NCBI GenBank assembly: GCA_023105745.1
Contig: JALGQZ010000016.1
Coordinates: 28,203,154-28,267,153, forward strand
DNA length: 64,000 nucleotides
Reading direction: 5' to 3'
From: Austropuccinia psidii
Taxonomy: Eukaryota > Basidiomycota > Pucciniomycetes > Pucciniales > Sphaerophragmiaceae
Shown here: positions 1-11,177 of the stretch, one piece after another
Layout of the letters: each line of letters starts with the position of its first letter
Numbering within the stretch: position 1 is the first letter of the stretch
Program-made: the position numbers and the translations under genes
Notes under the pieces: generated by a model
The model's database searches: none
Told to the model about the DNA's origin: nothing
The model's input: the letters and a program-made list of their open reading frames with translations, nothing else

Positions 1-649
1 AAAAGGGAACTTTCTTCCTTACAGATAATTTATTTTGAAATGAAGATCCAAGGATTCAGGACAAAGTGAATAAGAAGTTTTATTAATTTTCAGATTTGCA
101 AGATATATATGTCCTTTGTTTACCTAAGTTCCAAAATATGATTCATTTTTTACACTATGAACACAAATTAATGAGGTAAATCTGTAACTTGTCAAAATTA
201 CCTACATAATCCCAGGGGTTTTTTCCACTATATAACCCATGAATTTTTATCCTTAAGGTTCCATTTGTCCCAAACAAAGTCATATCACACTGATATATTC
301 AATTTTCATCTTAAAAATTTAAAATATGAATTCAATGTTTTGTATTGGTTTTTTTATTATCCAAATTGAAAAAAATTGAATATTGAAAAATCCACTTCCA
401 ACCTCTCTGAGATCAGTAACAGTCAGAAGAGTATTAAATGCTATTTGTATACTATTAGAATCTGACTCAAGTCATATTTGGAGGCTTAGTTCTTCCCAGA
501 GTTTCCATCTGGGTCTACCTACTGCTTGATGTTTTGGAGAAGTGGCCAAAGGCTTAAAGCCTGAATCATATCAAAAAAACAAAAAATATTGATAAAGTTC
601 TGTTTATAAATTCTTACATAAATTTAAAAAAAAATATAAGAATATACTT
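1..649. other. AT-rich stretch without a recognisable gene
   Basis: No open frame of note and no recognisable domain is seen on either strand. It lies directly upstream of the Snf2-like relic and may hold its decayed 5' part, but no residues support this. Confidence 0.4.
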
Positions 650-1387
650 TTGTATGGATGTGTTTTTGTGGATAAAGGAAAGATTTTTCAAACAAGAGAG
701 GCTTTCAAGATTGCAAAAATGGCTCTGAGACCTACTTCAAACTATAACTCACCTTTCTTTATTTATATTTCTCAAGCTTCCAATCATACAAGTTTAGCTA
801 GCTCTTGGACTTCAATACCTAATTGTCAAACCAAGCTCTCATTGCACCAAATCCAGGGTATTTTCTTTTTCTTAAATATTGAAAATAATATGGGCAACAT
901 TTGTGAAAACCTATAGTAACATTATGATAATTTATAGATTAAAAAATGATTTTCTAATTCTGTTGAAAATAGACTGATACCACAAGATATTGTGTGTAAA
1001 AGTAGGGGTGGAATATTGGATGATGATATGGGTCTTGGAAAATCTTTCAAAACTTTATGCTTGATTCAAAAAACACAAATTGAAGCATTAAATTACTCAA
1101 AAATATCTAAGGACAATGTCACAGCTAATTTGATCATTCTACCACTTTCTACTTTGCATAACTGGGAGAATGAAATGAAACTCCATTTTTATGATGGTAA
1201 TTTACCATATACAATATTCTATGGCTCCAATCATAATTCAATTCAATTGCAAAATTTGAAGCATAATGTAGTTATCATCAGCACAGATGATGTTATTTCT
1301 GGTTATCAAGTTGATTATGTTTGTGGGATGAGAATTAATCCTCTTTTTGTCAATTGGTTAAGAATAGTTTTGGATGAATCAAAGTAA
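650..1387 (+). pseudogene. Snf2-family helicase/ATPase relic (N-terminal ATPase part)
   Basis: The best part (992-1387) reads GGILDDDMGLGKSFKTL, the Walker A block of Snf2-type DNA-dependent ATPases of the Rad5/HLTF kind. It is followed by LIILPLSTLHNWENEM (motif Ia region) and ends at NWLRIVLDES, the DEAH-box position with the last residues changed. The preceding frame (650-916) resembles the region before motif I in rust Snf2 proteins, with LSLHQIQGIFF near its end, but stops separate it from the ATPase frame. Only about 250 codons remain of a protein family usually well over 800 residues, and the helicase C lobe is absent. Such proteins remodel chromatin in the nucleus; this copy cannot. 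It ends abruptly next to a retrotransposon integrase tail. Confidence 0.75.
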
Positions 1388-1407
1388 GCTTCTATTTTGG
1401 CTTTTGA

Positions 1408-2090
1408 AATATAAGAGTACTTTTGGCAGATAGAATTTCAATGAAAAGAAAAACAGGATACTCACCATTTAAGCTTCAATTTGGTCAGAAAGCTGTTTTG
1501 CCAGTTAATATTGGAGCAAAAACATATCTAGCCATTGAATGGAATGAAGTATTAACAAGAGAAGAACTTTTTGAAGTAATAACCATACAGATTTCTGCAA
1601 AAAGAAGAAACAATATTAGAAGAAGCAGAGAAATTAAGAAATTCAAGTTGGAAATCAGTTCAATATTTGGACAAAAAGATGGCACATATGCTAGGAAATC
1701 CACTTGAAACAGGGGACTTAATATTATTTTCAAATAAAACACTTGTATCATAGTGGGGCTTACTCTCAAAAAGCTTCTGGAATGGACCTTATAGAGTTAT
1801 CAATCAATTTCATAATGGACCTTATGAGCTTGAAGAATGGGATGGCACTAAGCTTACAAGAAAATTTGCAGCAAGTCACATCAAGGGTGTTTATCCCAGA
1901 GCAAAAATATTTCAATCAATTTCAGAGTCATAAAATTAAAGCAGTGAAGAAATTGAAGCTGAATATTTAATATTGGAGGGAGAGGAAATTGAAAAAAAAA
2001 TCAATATTATTGATATTGGCAAGCTTCTCAACCAGAATTCTGGGGACAGCATTGAATGGAGAGGGGAACGTGTTATTCCATACCATTAGT
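1408..2090 (+). pseudogene. Ty3/Gypsy polyprotein 3' end (integrase C-terminus)
   Basis: The frame from about 1417 reads ADRISMKRKTGYSPFKLQFG, the segment after the integrase catalytic Glu where host-like polyproteins recruit target DNA. After a frameshift near 1700 it continues with NGPYRVINQFHNGPYELEEW and KFAASHIKGVYPRA (1770-1905). A last block containing NSGDSIEWRGERVIPYH ends at a TAG near 2088-2090. This is another Gypsy lineage than the three large elements in this window, because the tail lacks their chromodomain. The catalytic D,D,E residues are not present. The left junction with the Snf2 relic is abrupt, so either an old recombination or a truncated insertion joined them. Confidence 0.75.
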
Positions 2091-2960
2091 ATCAGTTTCA
2101 ATCTTACCATAAAAATAAATAAAAATGGAAGTCAATATATGAAATGGTTCTGAGGATAATTCAAAATATGAAAAGAAGTTATTTCTACAGACACAGCTAC
2201 AATTCTGGACCAAAAAAGAAAGAGAAAAACTTTCTTTCTCAGTTGAAAAGGATTATTTTTTCACCTCTGTATTGGTCATGTAGCTGGTTCAAGCCACATT
2301 TAATTAATTTTGAAAATTATTGTTTGTGGAAGTTTCAAGAAGAATAAAAAAAGAAAAAAGAGAAGACCAAACTTTTTGTGGAAGAAAACAGACAATATTT
2401 CTTAAAAAAGAAATATTTTTAACTTAACCCATAAGCTGGAAATCAAAATGGACAGCAATTGAACCAAAGCTGACTAATCCTTTGAAGTACAAACCAAAAA
2501 TTATCCAAAATGTTCCAGAACATCATTTGATTGGTCAGAAATCAAATTAATTCATGGTACATACCTATCATTACAAATTCATGTGATAAATTAATCTCAT
2601 TGGTCAGAATTCATGTCCAAAGTCCATCAAAAGAATAACACCAGCTGATTGGTCCAAATTCAGCTTAGTTACAGGTGCATATCTATAATTAACAATTGAT
2701 GTGACAACTCAATATCATTTGTCAGAACTTGAAGCCTGTATAATGTTGCTACACCAAAACTACATGTCTCACAAGCTAAAACCTCTCAACTATTCTTTTT
2801 TCTAAGTTCCCTGTTTTAAGAAGCTCTATGGAGGCCCAAAAAGTACAAATAGAGGTCCTGTCTCCCTAATTTTTCCAATAATCATGGAAAAATTTCCCAC
2901 TATCCAGGATCACAATTATTCCTGAACTAGCTAGATACCTAGAGGGGTAGTAGTGCTTTT
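2091..2960 (+). repeat. Probable LTR-like region with CCAAT-type repeats
   Basis: No coding potential is seen. It follows the stop of a Gypsy polyprotein, where a 3' LTR is expected. Imperfect copies of an ATTGGTCAGAA-like block occur near 2531, 2599, 2648 and 2717. The stretch 2528-2625 is loosely repeated at 2645-2740, with shared GTACATACCTAT / GTGCATATCTAT and ATGTGA blocks. The inverse of ATTGG is CCAAT, a common promoter element. I could not fix LTR ends or a target duplication, so the LTR assignment is inference. Confidence 0.4.
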
Positions 2961-2978
2961 AGTTGGGAAATGATCATT

Positions 2979-3145
2979 AGCCTTTCTCAAAAGCTTAGTA
3001 TTGTTGAAGAATAGTAGTCTAACTATAGTGAAAATATTAGTAGCCTTTCTCAGTCACTTAGTATTATTGAAAAATTGTCATATTAACATAGTTAAAGCTT
3101 AGGAGCCTTTCTCAGAAACTTAGTATTATTTGAAAAAAAGGAAGT
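2979..3145 (+). repeat. Tandem repeat, about 62-bp unit, three copies
   Basis: AGCCTTTCTC followed by a CTTAGTATT block starts at about 2979, 3042 and 3104, giving periods of 63 and 62 bp. Copies differ by several substitutions and the third is truncated. No coding frame runs through it. Confidence 0.75.
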
Positions 3146-4299
3146 AGTGATATAAACTTAGTATTAAAAAAAATTATTAAAGAAATATTAAAAGAATCAT
3201 ATCCAGTAGTTTTTTTATTAGTATTAATATTAAAAAAATAATTATAATTAACATAATGCCATAGAAAATATACATATTTTTATAATTCTTATTAAAATAA
3301 AACAAAACCTTACTCTTCATTTTATCAACAATTTTAGTTTTAAATCAGAGTTTTGAATGTAGTGTTATTGATAGGCCTGATTTCTAGGCTGATGATAATT
3401 CTTCTCTATTTTTCAGAGCCACAAATCTTGTTATATTTTGTGATTCTCTGTAGGCTCACTATCCAGTACTATCTAGAGGGGTAGCTAATACCACTTAGCA
3501 CCCATTTGTATTGGAAAATTCTGAAATTCAAAACCAACTTACCAAAAATTCCCCCCTCAATGTACTTCCTTATTTCATCCCACAACATAATGGTTTCTTA
3601 TTTTAGTCCAAAAAAAGCAGGATCATGGGCATAAAATTTATCAACATTTTCTTTTTCTAAATGGTCCCCACACCCAGAAGTAAATTTTATTGAAGATTTT
3701 TCTGAGACAGCAGGAAGCCTCATTGTTCACTATACCATAATGAGACAAAAACAAAAATGAAATGAATTTTTATTTCTAATTACTGTACTTTTATTCTAAA
3801 AAAAGTATAAAACTATTTTTCAGAATGAAACTACAAATAATATTAAATAAAACTTAAAATAAGCAAAAGGCACCATTTCAACAGTGCATAGCTCCAGAAC
3901 CCATCCTGATCTCTTCTAAAAAATAAAATCAATTTGGGTTTTAGGAATCCATCAAGCTTTTTCATGCTTAAATTCAAATTCACCTTTTTGCTTCAGACTG
4001 TGTAGTTTGTCAAGGTGAGATATTCAATTGAACTAACTCTTTCCAAAGAGGAAGACACACCTTTTTGGGTTAGGTCACAAAGTAGACTAGTCTTGGGGAT
4101 TTTGTTTGGATCAGAATCTTTCTGAAAATTGGTAGGGATGCCACTTGAATCCATATTTTGGTTTTTTTTTATTTAAGAGAGTTGTTTGAGATAGGAATGA
4201 TAATTAAAAAAATTGATTACTACTACCTTGGTAGTAGGATACTTCTGGATGTTCAAAGAAATCACTTAATTAAATAGCACTTCTGGGCCCATAACATGA
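3146..4299. other. Non-coding AT-rich stretch
   Basis: No supported gene is visible. The right part may hold decayed Copia sequence downstream of the reverse transcriptase relic on the minus strand, but no diagnostic RT or RNase H motif could be read. Confidence 0.4.
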
Positions 4300-4406
4300 G
4301 GAGTTTTAGATAAAAATATAATAGAAAGCACCAAAAGAATATAGGTAGGCATTACAATGGTCAATGTAGAGGTCTTTGTTGGGTCTTCCATTTGAGGATG
4401 TACATT

Positions 4407-4650
4407 TCATGTCCATTTTTTCAATGGCGAATCCTTCCAATTGGCAGAGGGTGAGGAGGAGTTGTAGTGGGTGAAAAAAGGTCTCCATAGTCTATGCCCT
4501 CTCTTTGGTGGAATATTTGAACACATAGTCATTCCTTGAGTTTGGTTAAATCTCCATCTTTGTTTTTCTTGCTTTTGGAAACCCAGGTTGTGGATAAAGG
4601 CTTTGTTTCTGCTTTTAAGGTAGCAGGGGACCAAACTTGATTTTTTTCCA
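4407..4650 (-). pseudogene. Copia reverse transcriptase, N-terminal fragment
   Basis: Reading across frames on the minus strand gives VWSPATLKAETKPLSTTWV, then KSKKNKDGDLTK and FHQREGIDYGDLFSPTT. This corresponds to the start of the Copia RT domain (WVFKxKxxxDG and GxDYxxTFAPV blocks). A frameshift separates them, and the catalytic YVDD region is not found further left. Confidence 0.7.
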
Positions 4651-4808
4651 TGTTATCCAGTTCTTTCTGAATAGCGTACTCCCAGTGTTGGTGGAGGTCA
4701 CTTTTCATGGATTGATGGAAGTTTTTGGGTCATTCTTTTTCCAGAACAGAAATTGAATTGAAAGAGTTTTTTGGTCATCTTCCTGGGGTATCCTACTTTT
4801 CCCATTAT

Positions 4809-5111
4809 TTATTTTGGTGTAGGTTCATTCTCTGGTATCCACTCATATCTGGGAGATTTACTTTTAGGGGGAGGAATTGAGTCTGGTTCAGGGTCTGGTC
4901 TTGAGAGCATTGATAGAATTGTCTCAGGGTTGATTCTTTCTGGAGAGTTTTCTATTGATTCAGGATCAGGACCTGGTCCCCACAGAGTTGGTTTACTTGT
5001 CTTGGAATCAATTCTTTCTGGGGAGTTTTCTATTGAGTCAGGATCAGGGTCTGGTCTTGGGAGCATTGGTAGATTTGTCTTGGAATTTATTCTTTCTGGA
5101 TAGTTTTCCAT
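4809..5111 (-). pseudogene. Copia integrase/RT linker with 26-residue tandem repeats
   Basis: 100 open codons, Pro/Asp/Glu/Ser-rich. Three copies of a 26-residue unit start with PERIN or PERID and end with DPxSIENS; the DNA period is 78 bp (ATTCTTTC blocks on plus at 4933, 5011 and 5089). It sits where Copia polyproteins have a variable hydrophilic linker before reverse transcriptase. The opposite strand is also open here, giving a Gly/Ser-rich frame that I consider a shadow of the repeat. Confidence 0.7.
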
Positions 5112-5189
5112 CTCTTGTCAGGTGACTCTGTGGCTGGAGCTGGTAGGTTTCTGGTCTATATCTGTCCACCTGTTGAATATTTGGTATTC

Positions 5190-5399
5190 TCAGTGCCCCT
5201 CCTTGTATGCTAAAAAGATCCCTTCAGATACTTTCTCTGAGAATTTTCCTCTGATGGGGCTATTACGGTAGTAGCAGAGACACTCAAAGGGCGGTAGGTA
5301 ATGGTAGGATGGTGTTCTTTTGAACCATTTGTTAAAGGGAGCATAGTGGTCTAACAACCTCTTGGGTGTGATATTTTCTAAGTATTTTGGAGTTCTCAT
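5190..5399 (-). pseudogene. Copia integrase C-terminal fragment
   Basis: 69 codons with TPKRLLDHYAPFNKWFKRTP, FECLCYYRN and GKFSEKVSEGIFLAYKEGH. These match the Copia integrase tail block normally written TPxxLxxxxxP followed by FGCxAY and the GIFLGYxE signature. It is separated by stops from the upstream integrase part. Confidence 0.75.
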
Positions 5400-5674
5400 G
5401 GCCTTGGCTCAGTATGACCCGCTTATTCCAGAGTCTTTTAAAAGACATCTTTCTTTGGTAACAGTGGTTCTGTTTCCTCATTCAGAAAAAGGGTTTTGTT
5501 GAGGTGTGTATGGAACTGTGGTATGATGAGTCATTCCTTCTTTTTGGAGGAAGTTTTTTAATATTTTGTTTTTGAACTCACTTCAATTGTTGGATACAAT
5601 GTTAGTAATTTTCAGAAGGATTGATTTTTGATCCAGCCAAAAGGTCTTTGGAAGAGAAATATGACTTTGTATTT

Positions 5675-6301
5675 CTATTTCAGCAATAGGGTACAGACAA
5701 ATAAGGTGAACCCATCCATCACTCTTAGGAAGTACTTATCACCAATGTTGTAAGGGGTTTTGACAGGTCCAAATAGGTCTGTATTTAAGAATTGGAGTTT
5801 CCGTCCGCACAGAGGAAAAGATCCTTTGAATTGGTACTTGGTCATTTTACAGAGGTTGCAAGAGTCATATAGGATGTTCTGGGTGTTGGATTTCGGAAAC
5901 ATTTTGCTTAGATATTCTGGGGACTGGTTTCTGGCAGCTTGATGTAATGTAAGATAGTTGTTTGGATAGGAAACTGTGATAAGGAAAAGTTCATTTCTGG
6001 CTCTCACTTTGAAATTTCCTTGGACAATTAGGCTGTTTTTTTGGACAAGGACTTGGAAGTCTTTATTTTTGCAGGATATTAATTTGTAATTTGGCTTGAG
6101 TATTTGTCCTAGGCTGATTAGGTTATACAAAGGATTTTCTATGAGTAGTAAATCAGATAGGTCCAAGAGGAAGTGAGAGAGCTCAATACAGACTCTCCCA
6201 GTTCCTGAGGCTATGATTGTGGATCCATAGGCCAGTTCTATGGGTTGATTTAACTTGGAGATTTTGGTGAATATATTGGGATTGTTGAACATGGGAGTCA
6301 T
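5675..6301 (-). pseudogene. Copia protease C-part, GAG-pre-integrase and integrase start
   Basis: 208 open codons. The N-terminal third reads LIENPLYNLISLGQILKPNY, the stretch after the protease active site in Copia polyproteins. The middle has CNLCKMTKYQ, part of the zinc-binding pre-integrase domain, and the end has LNTDLFGPVKTPYNIGDKYF, which contains the first integrase Asp. The protease catalytic Asp block is upstream in a broken frame. The frame stops at 5675 before the second and third catalytic residues, so the protein is non-functional. Confidence 0.8.
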
Positions 6302-6479
6302 GGCTCCAGAGTCAAGGATGATATAGTTTTAGCTGTGTTTGCTGGTTCATCATGTCTGGTTAGAGGATTATGCCATCCGCAAGTGCATCTGAGGTAGTCT
6401 TCTTTCTTTTTTTTTGTTGTTGATTTTTCCCAGTGTTTTAGTTGGCTTTTTAGGCAATTAGTGCTTTATTAGTGTAGTT

Positions 6480-7092
6480 GATTTTGTTATTTCTTTTTTG
6501 TATAAACTTTCTCATTACTTCCCAGGTGTCATTGAAGGAAGAAAGTTTCTTTTCTCCTTTAAATTTACCAAGCCATAGTTCCATGGTTGTTTTGAATCTT
6601 TCAGGTAAGTTGATAATGACCCACATAGCTATTAAGAAGTCTATGAGATCTTCTAGAGAGATAGTAAGGCTGGAAAAAGGGTGTGGAGTTGGAGTGTATT
6701 TTCAAGGATAAAAAACATGAAATCTTTGATTTGATCATAAAGAAGTTGTGTTGAGAATATTTTCCCAAGGTAAATGGTTTGGTTTTGTATTTATTTGAGC
6801 TGGTAGAATTCTTGAGAAAGCTTTCAGAATGGAGCTGGGTCTTTTTTAGATTTAGTGTAGAACTTGTTACCTATTCAAATTGCACAGTTGATTTTGAGTA
6901 GGGAAGCAGCTCATTGTTTTCCAGAGGCTCCAGTTTATCATTCTCTGCAATTTCCTCAGTTATTTCTATGTCTGTGACAATACCATAGTAGTTTTTCAGA
7001 GTTAAGATACCCTCCATCCTGGAGAACCACTCCAAGTAGTTTGTATCATTGAGTTTGTTGTTTTCGCTTAGTTCTAGGGAGAATTCTCCCAT
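6480..7092 (-). pseudogene. Copia gag relic
   Basis: The first 73 codons are open (7092-6871) and carry LNDTNYLEWFSRMEGILTLK, the N-terminal block typical of fungal Copia gag (UBN2-type), which forms the virus-like particle shell in the cytoplasm. After a stop at 6871 the frame is broken, with only scattered gag-like codons to about 6480. The ATG at 7090-7092 follows the leader directly, so I take it as the native start. Confidence 0.7.
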
Positions 7093-7710
7093 GTTTTGAG
7101 AGTTGGGGTTGGAGTTATTTTCAGAGCTTGACCAGTCTCATAATCTGTAAGACAGGAGGTCTTAGCCAATTGATCGGGGTGAGGAGGGAAGTAGGCATTA
7201 CGGACCTAATGGGAAAAGAGTAAACACGGACAATGGGAATTCTAGATACATAATGTTACGGGGTTAAATAGTCTAGTAGTAGCCAACAGGGATCATCGTG
7301 ATCCTGAATTATTAGGGTTCAGAGGGCCAACTCATGAGCCAAATTTTACATGAGCACAAGCAGGAATATACTTGTCAAAGACCTTGTATGAGTTGGCTCA
7401 TGAGGTGGTTTGTGGCTTGTAAAAATTGTTATTTTTAACTTATTTTTAAGTTAAAAATTAGTCGCAAATTCTGTGCACAGTCCGTATGGATACACCAGTT
7501 TAAGCGACTCCAGTCAAAACACTTCCTTTTTGAGCAAGCCACTACCCAATTCATAAATATCTGAAGTTTTTCTGTCTTGATTAAACCATATAAAGATGCC
7601 CCCAACCTCATCTCAAATCAACTACCTATACTCTCACTCTCATCAAAATCTAGTCCATAACACTCCCCTTACTCTCATCTTGATCCTGCCCATCATATCT
7701 AATTTCCAAA

Positions 7711-9065
7711 ATGCCCAGAACCTCTCAGGGACGCCAAGCCTTGAAGGACCTTGAGCTGATGTGGATGATCTCAAAGATTGATGAAAATCATCAGCACATA
7801 GCCAAATATCTTGGCCTTCCAACACTCCCAACACTTGGCTCAGAAATGTACCCACAAGACCAGGACCAATCAGCTCTTATCAATAAAACATGTATAGGCA
7901 GGCTAGGTATCTACTACTGAGTTCTCAATATTTTGAGCGCCCACTTGAAAATCCAAAACATCCACATTATAAGCTGCATTTATGATTTGAAATGTGCAAC
8001 GAAGATTTTAAGCAAGGCATGAGAACGTCAAAAGAGGGCTTTGAATTCATATACCACAAGATTTGTAATCATGAGGTCTTTCAAAATAATAGCACATGTG
8101 AACAGCTTCCAATTTCCCATCAATTAGCATTGACGCTTGAACGCTTGGGATCAAATGGGAATGCAGCTTCAGTGGGAAAATTTGGGTGCAACTTCCAGGT
8201 CGGTAGGGGAACTGTTATCCTTGTAACAGGTCGGGTATCAAAGACATTGATTCCCTTGAGCACGATTATATTAAATGGCCCAATACTCAGCGAAGGAGAC
8301 AAATATCTCAAGTAATGCGGCACGAAGGCTTTGATGGCTGTGTCGGATTCATTGATGGAACTAACTTCCCCCTTTATGGCAAACCAGCATGGCAGGGGGA
8401 GGTTTACTTTGATCAGAAAAAGAATTATTTGATAAATGTGCAGATTCTGTGTGATTGTGACAAGAATATAATAGCATTCATTACAGGTTGGCCAGGTTCA
8501 TGTGCAGACGCAACAGTTTATAAAAAAGTGGGACTATACAGAAACATACAGCTCTTTTTTGATAAAGGTTTTTCTGATACTGCTTGATTTCAATTTTACC
8601 AAGCCAACTAATGGGTCCTTGTGGAAATCTCTAGGGCAATATCTGTTGGCGGACTCTGCATACCCATTAACAGATCATCTAATCCCATCTATCAAATCAC
8701 CAATGGCCAACTTGCCCTTTAAAAGTGATTTCAACTATTGTTTGTCAAAATCACGTGTGCGTAATGAACATACAATTGGCATTTTAAAGGGGTGATGGGC
8801 ATCTCTTAAGCAAATGTGACTACAATTAAATGGGTAACAGGATATCATCGCATATGTGACATGGATCAAGGCCTGTTGCATATTACACAACATGCTATCC
8901 CAGATCAACGATTCATGGGAAGCGCTCAGCAATGAATACAAAGACCTTGCTAATGTACAAGTTCCCCAAGATATTCCATGTCATTCCATGCAGGAACTGC
9001 AGCGGGCAGTTAAAGAGGCTTGCATAGAATTTAATTATGCACGGGGAATCCTACCAATCCCCTAG
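7711..9065 (+). pseudogene. Harbinger-type DDE transposase (DDE_Tnp_4), broken
   Basis: Catalyses cut-and-paste transposition in the nucleus in intact elements. The ATG at 7711 starts MPRTSQGRQALKDLEL, a common rust Harbinger N-terminus. After degenerate sequence, 8315-8587 gives GFDGCVGFIDGTNFPLYGKP (first Asp), then ITGWPGSCADATVYKK. A one-base frameshift near 8550 moves the frame to 8502-8795 with LLADSAYPLTDHLIPS (second Asp region) and SRVRNEHTIGILKG (catalytic Glu). A final piece (8856-9065) has TWIKACCILHNML, the family's last helix. Stops at 7918, 8313 and 8793 and the frameshift make it non-functional. Confidence 0.85.
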
Positions 9066-10208
9066 GTTAGGTTTGAGTAACTGTATTTCCCCTGGGCCCA
9101 TATGCTGATTTGCTTATTTTTCAGGAGTTTTGTAGTCTTGGGTTTTCCTTTGCTTATGGGACTCCTCATCCAAATCTTGAGCCTTCCTGATCATACTTAA
9201 GTAATTTTAACTTGTTCAACCAATCTCACACAAACAAATTTTATTTAAATCGGTCCACAAGTCAGTCAAACCCTCTGAATTACCCATCACCTCTTAAAGG
9301 ATTCAATGAATAACAGGCTTATTAATGGCCCTCAAGTTAACTTTTAGTTTGGAATTATTTTGGTTCAAAAGCATATTAATTCCAACAAAGCTAATTGTAC
9401 GTATTTTGCCTCATCCTATTTCCTGCCAAAAATTTCACTCATTGACATGCTATTTGATTCGTTATAGGTAGCCTTGGTTCTCTCACTTCGCGTCCAATTG
9501 TCATGAAATGTATGGCACTTACAATGAGCAAATTTATGTTAATAAATGCACAATTTGGTTCAAAGGGAAACATAAAATATCGCCTGTCAACGTATAATCT
9601 CACCAGATCATGACTGCTTTCCACAGAATGCTTCAATTCTTAAGTCACTGCATTCGCCTCCGCAACCACTGTCAACGTCATGAATGCATTCTCCTCCTCA
9701 ACTACCTTCCAGATTTCCAGCACATCAGCTCAACAATTTTTCGAGCCTTTTTGGGACCTGGATTAAATTGTTTCCACACAAACTAATTACTCTGTACCAG
9801 CACAATTTTGTTCGCACTTATCATCGTTTTTTATTTTCCCACCAATCATCATTTCAACCCCCATCTGGCTGCTTGTCTTGACAGCATTTTGCGCTGTCAA
9901 TAAGGTTGGAAAACTGTAACCAACTCCCATTTCGCACTACAATTTTTGTTATCCCTCCAAACCTCTACATCTGTAAAACCTATTGCGCAAACAACAAATA
10001 TCATCAAAATCAAACTTGCTCTAACCTAATTGAATCAATTGATCCACAATTATCCAACGCTACTAATAACATTAACTGTTCAAACTCTTACACACCTATC
10101 ATTCCTATGCTGTTGTTTGCAATCTATTATCCAACACTACTACTAACATTAACTATTCAAACTACTATGCACCTACCATTCTTACATTGTTGTTTGCGAT
10201 GTTGCACA
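9066..10208. other. Internal spacer of the Harbinger-like element
   Basis: No recognisable domain. A frame open from 9906 runs rightward into the unknown ORF at 10209, but its low-complexity Asn/Thr/Leu-rich translation (with two related ATTCTTAC... / CATTAACTRTTCAAAC blocks at 10065-10110 and 10145-10185) looks non-coding. 9900-10208 could be an intron or upstream region of that gene. Confidence 0.4.
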
Positions 10209-10765
10209 GGTACAATCCAAATGGTTGTCAGCAGATTGGAGGTATCAGACCCAAGGAGAACTCACCCGTCTCAATTGTCTAGTGATCCATTGGTTTCATC
10301 CATCCATTTCAAAATATCACCTTGTACAATGGAGAACTTCAACCATTGTTTCGCATGCAAAGATTACAAAGTGCCACATGCTTCTCAATGGGTTGGGCCC
10401 AATAGTCTGAGGGATTATGTACACATTCTTGAATGTGTTGAGGACACAGCTAAAGTAAGCATACGACCATTAATTATATCATGAAACAAAAACTAATAAC
10501 CCTCTAGGATGCACTCAATAGAATGGTATACATGGAAACCAATGGTAACAACACGCTTGAACAATGTCATCAAAACACCAGGCGATATATCATGCGCTTG
10601 ATATCCCTTAAATTAAATTTGCTCACATTTGACATCAGACCACGTGATGGACCATGGGTAATGACACACTTTTGCAGCACTCTCATGATATTAACCCATC
10701 ACCTCACAATCATGAATGCCAAGATAGAAGACGCCAGGGACAACATAAACTGTCGCCACTTATAG
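10209..10765 (+). CDS. Unrecognised two-exon ORF inside the Harbinger-like element
   Basis: I do not recognise this protein. Two open stretches join in frame through a short putative intron 10455-10507 (donor GTAAGC, acceptor CTCTAG), giving ...VEDTAK|DALNRMV... and ending at TAG 10763-10765. The exon 1 start is uncertain: the frame is open back to 9906, and an AG at 10207-10208 (TTGCACAG) could be an acceptor. Visible features are a CFACKDYKVPHASQWVG stretch, LRDYVHILECVED and a downstream DIRPRDGPWVMTHF block, so it looks like ordinary soluble coding sequence of about 170 residues. It lies between the transposase and the second ORF, so it may be an accessory gene of the element or captured host sequence. 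Confidence 0.45.
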
Positions 10766-11177
10766 TATTTTGCGATTATCTATCTAATTAAGTCTTGCAA
10801 TTTAATCGGCCTAATTCTATACTCTTACATCTCTAGCGGCCATTCCAGACAAATACTTAGCCAAAAATTTATTTCAAAAGAAATTTCCTTGTAATACTAT
10901 CTATATTGGCTATACCACAGAAATCGCTTTGTGAAACAAGCAATTCAACTGAACTTGTTATGTATTATGTCTTAGTTTTCACCACTCACTTAGATTGCAA
11001 TTACTATTGCAATCCAAAAAAAGATATTCCAAACATTCCAGCCAAACAAATGTGTGAGTAAGAAAGAGAAAAATATGATTGAAATCTAAATTTCATCATG
11101 GTCCACATCACAGTAATAATCACTTAATGCTAATACAAGAAATGGCCAGGAGCCCCAGAAACTTTCCCAGTCGTAAA

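Larger units (their letters stand above)
4300..7320 (-). mobile_element. Ty1/Copia retrotransposon, truncated and decayed
   Basis: Read on the minus strand, the order is leader (7320-7093), gag (from 7092), protease/pre-integrase/integrase start (6301-5675), late integrase (5399-5190), a repetitive linker (5111-4809) and a start of reverse transcriptase (4634-4407). This gag-PR-INT-RT order defines Copia. The RT catalytic YVDD block, RNase H and both LTRs are missing. The leader contains GATCCCTGTTGGC and a GGTCTTAGCCAAT block (as read on plus, near 7150) also found next to the other Copia at 45855-46220, so they belong to related families. Confidence 0.85.

Noticed and set aside
4771..5103. 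Gly/Ser-rich 110-codon open frame on the plus strand
   Set aside because: It is the complement of the Copia linker repeat; the 78-bp periodicity keeps both strands open. The minus-strand frame fits the Copia domain order.
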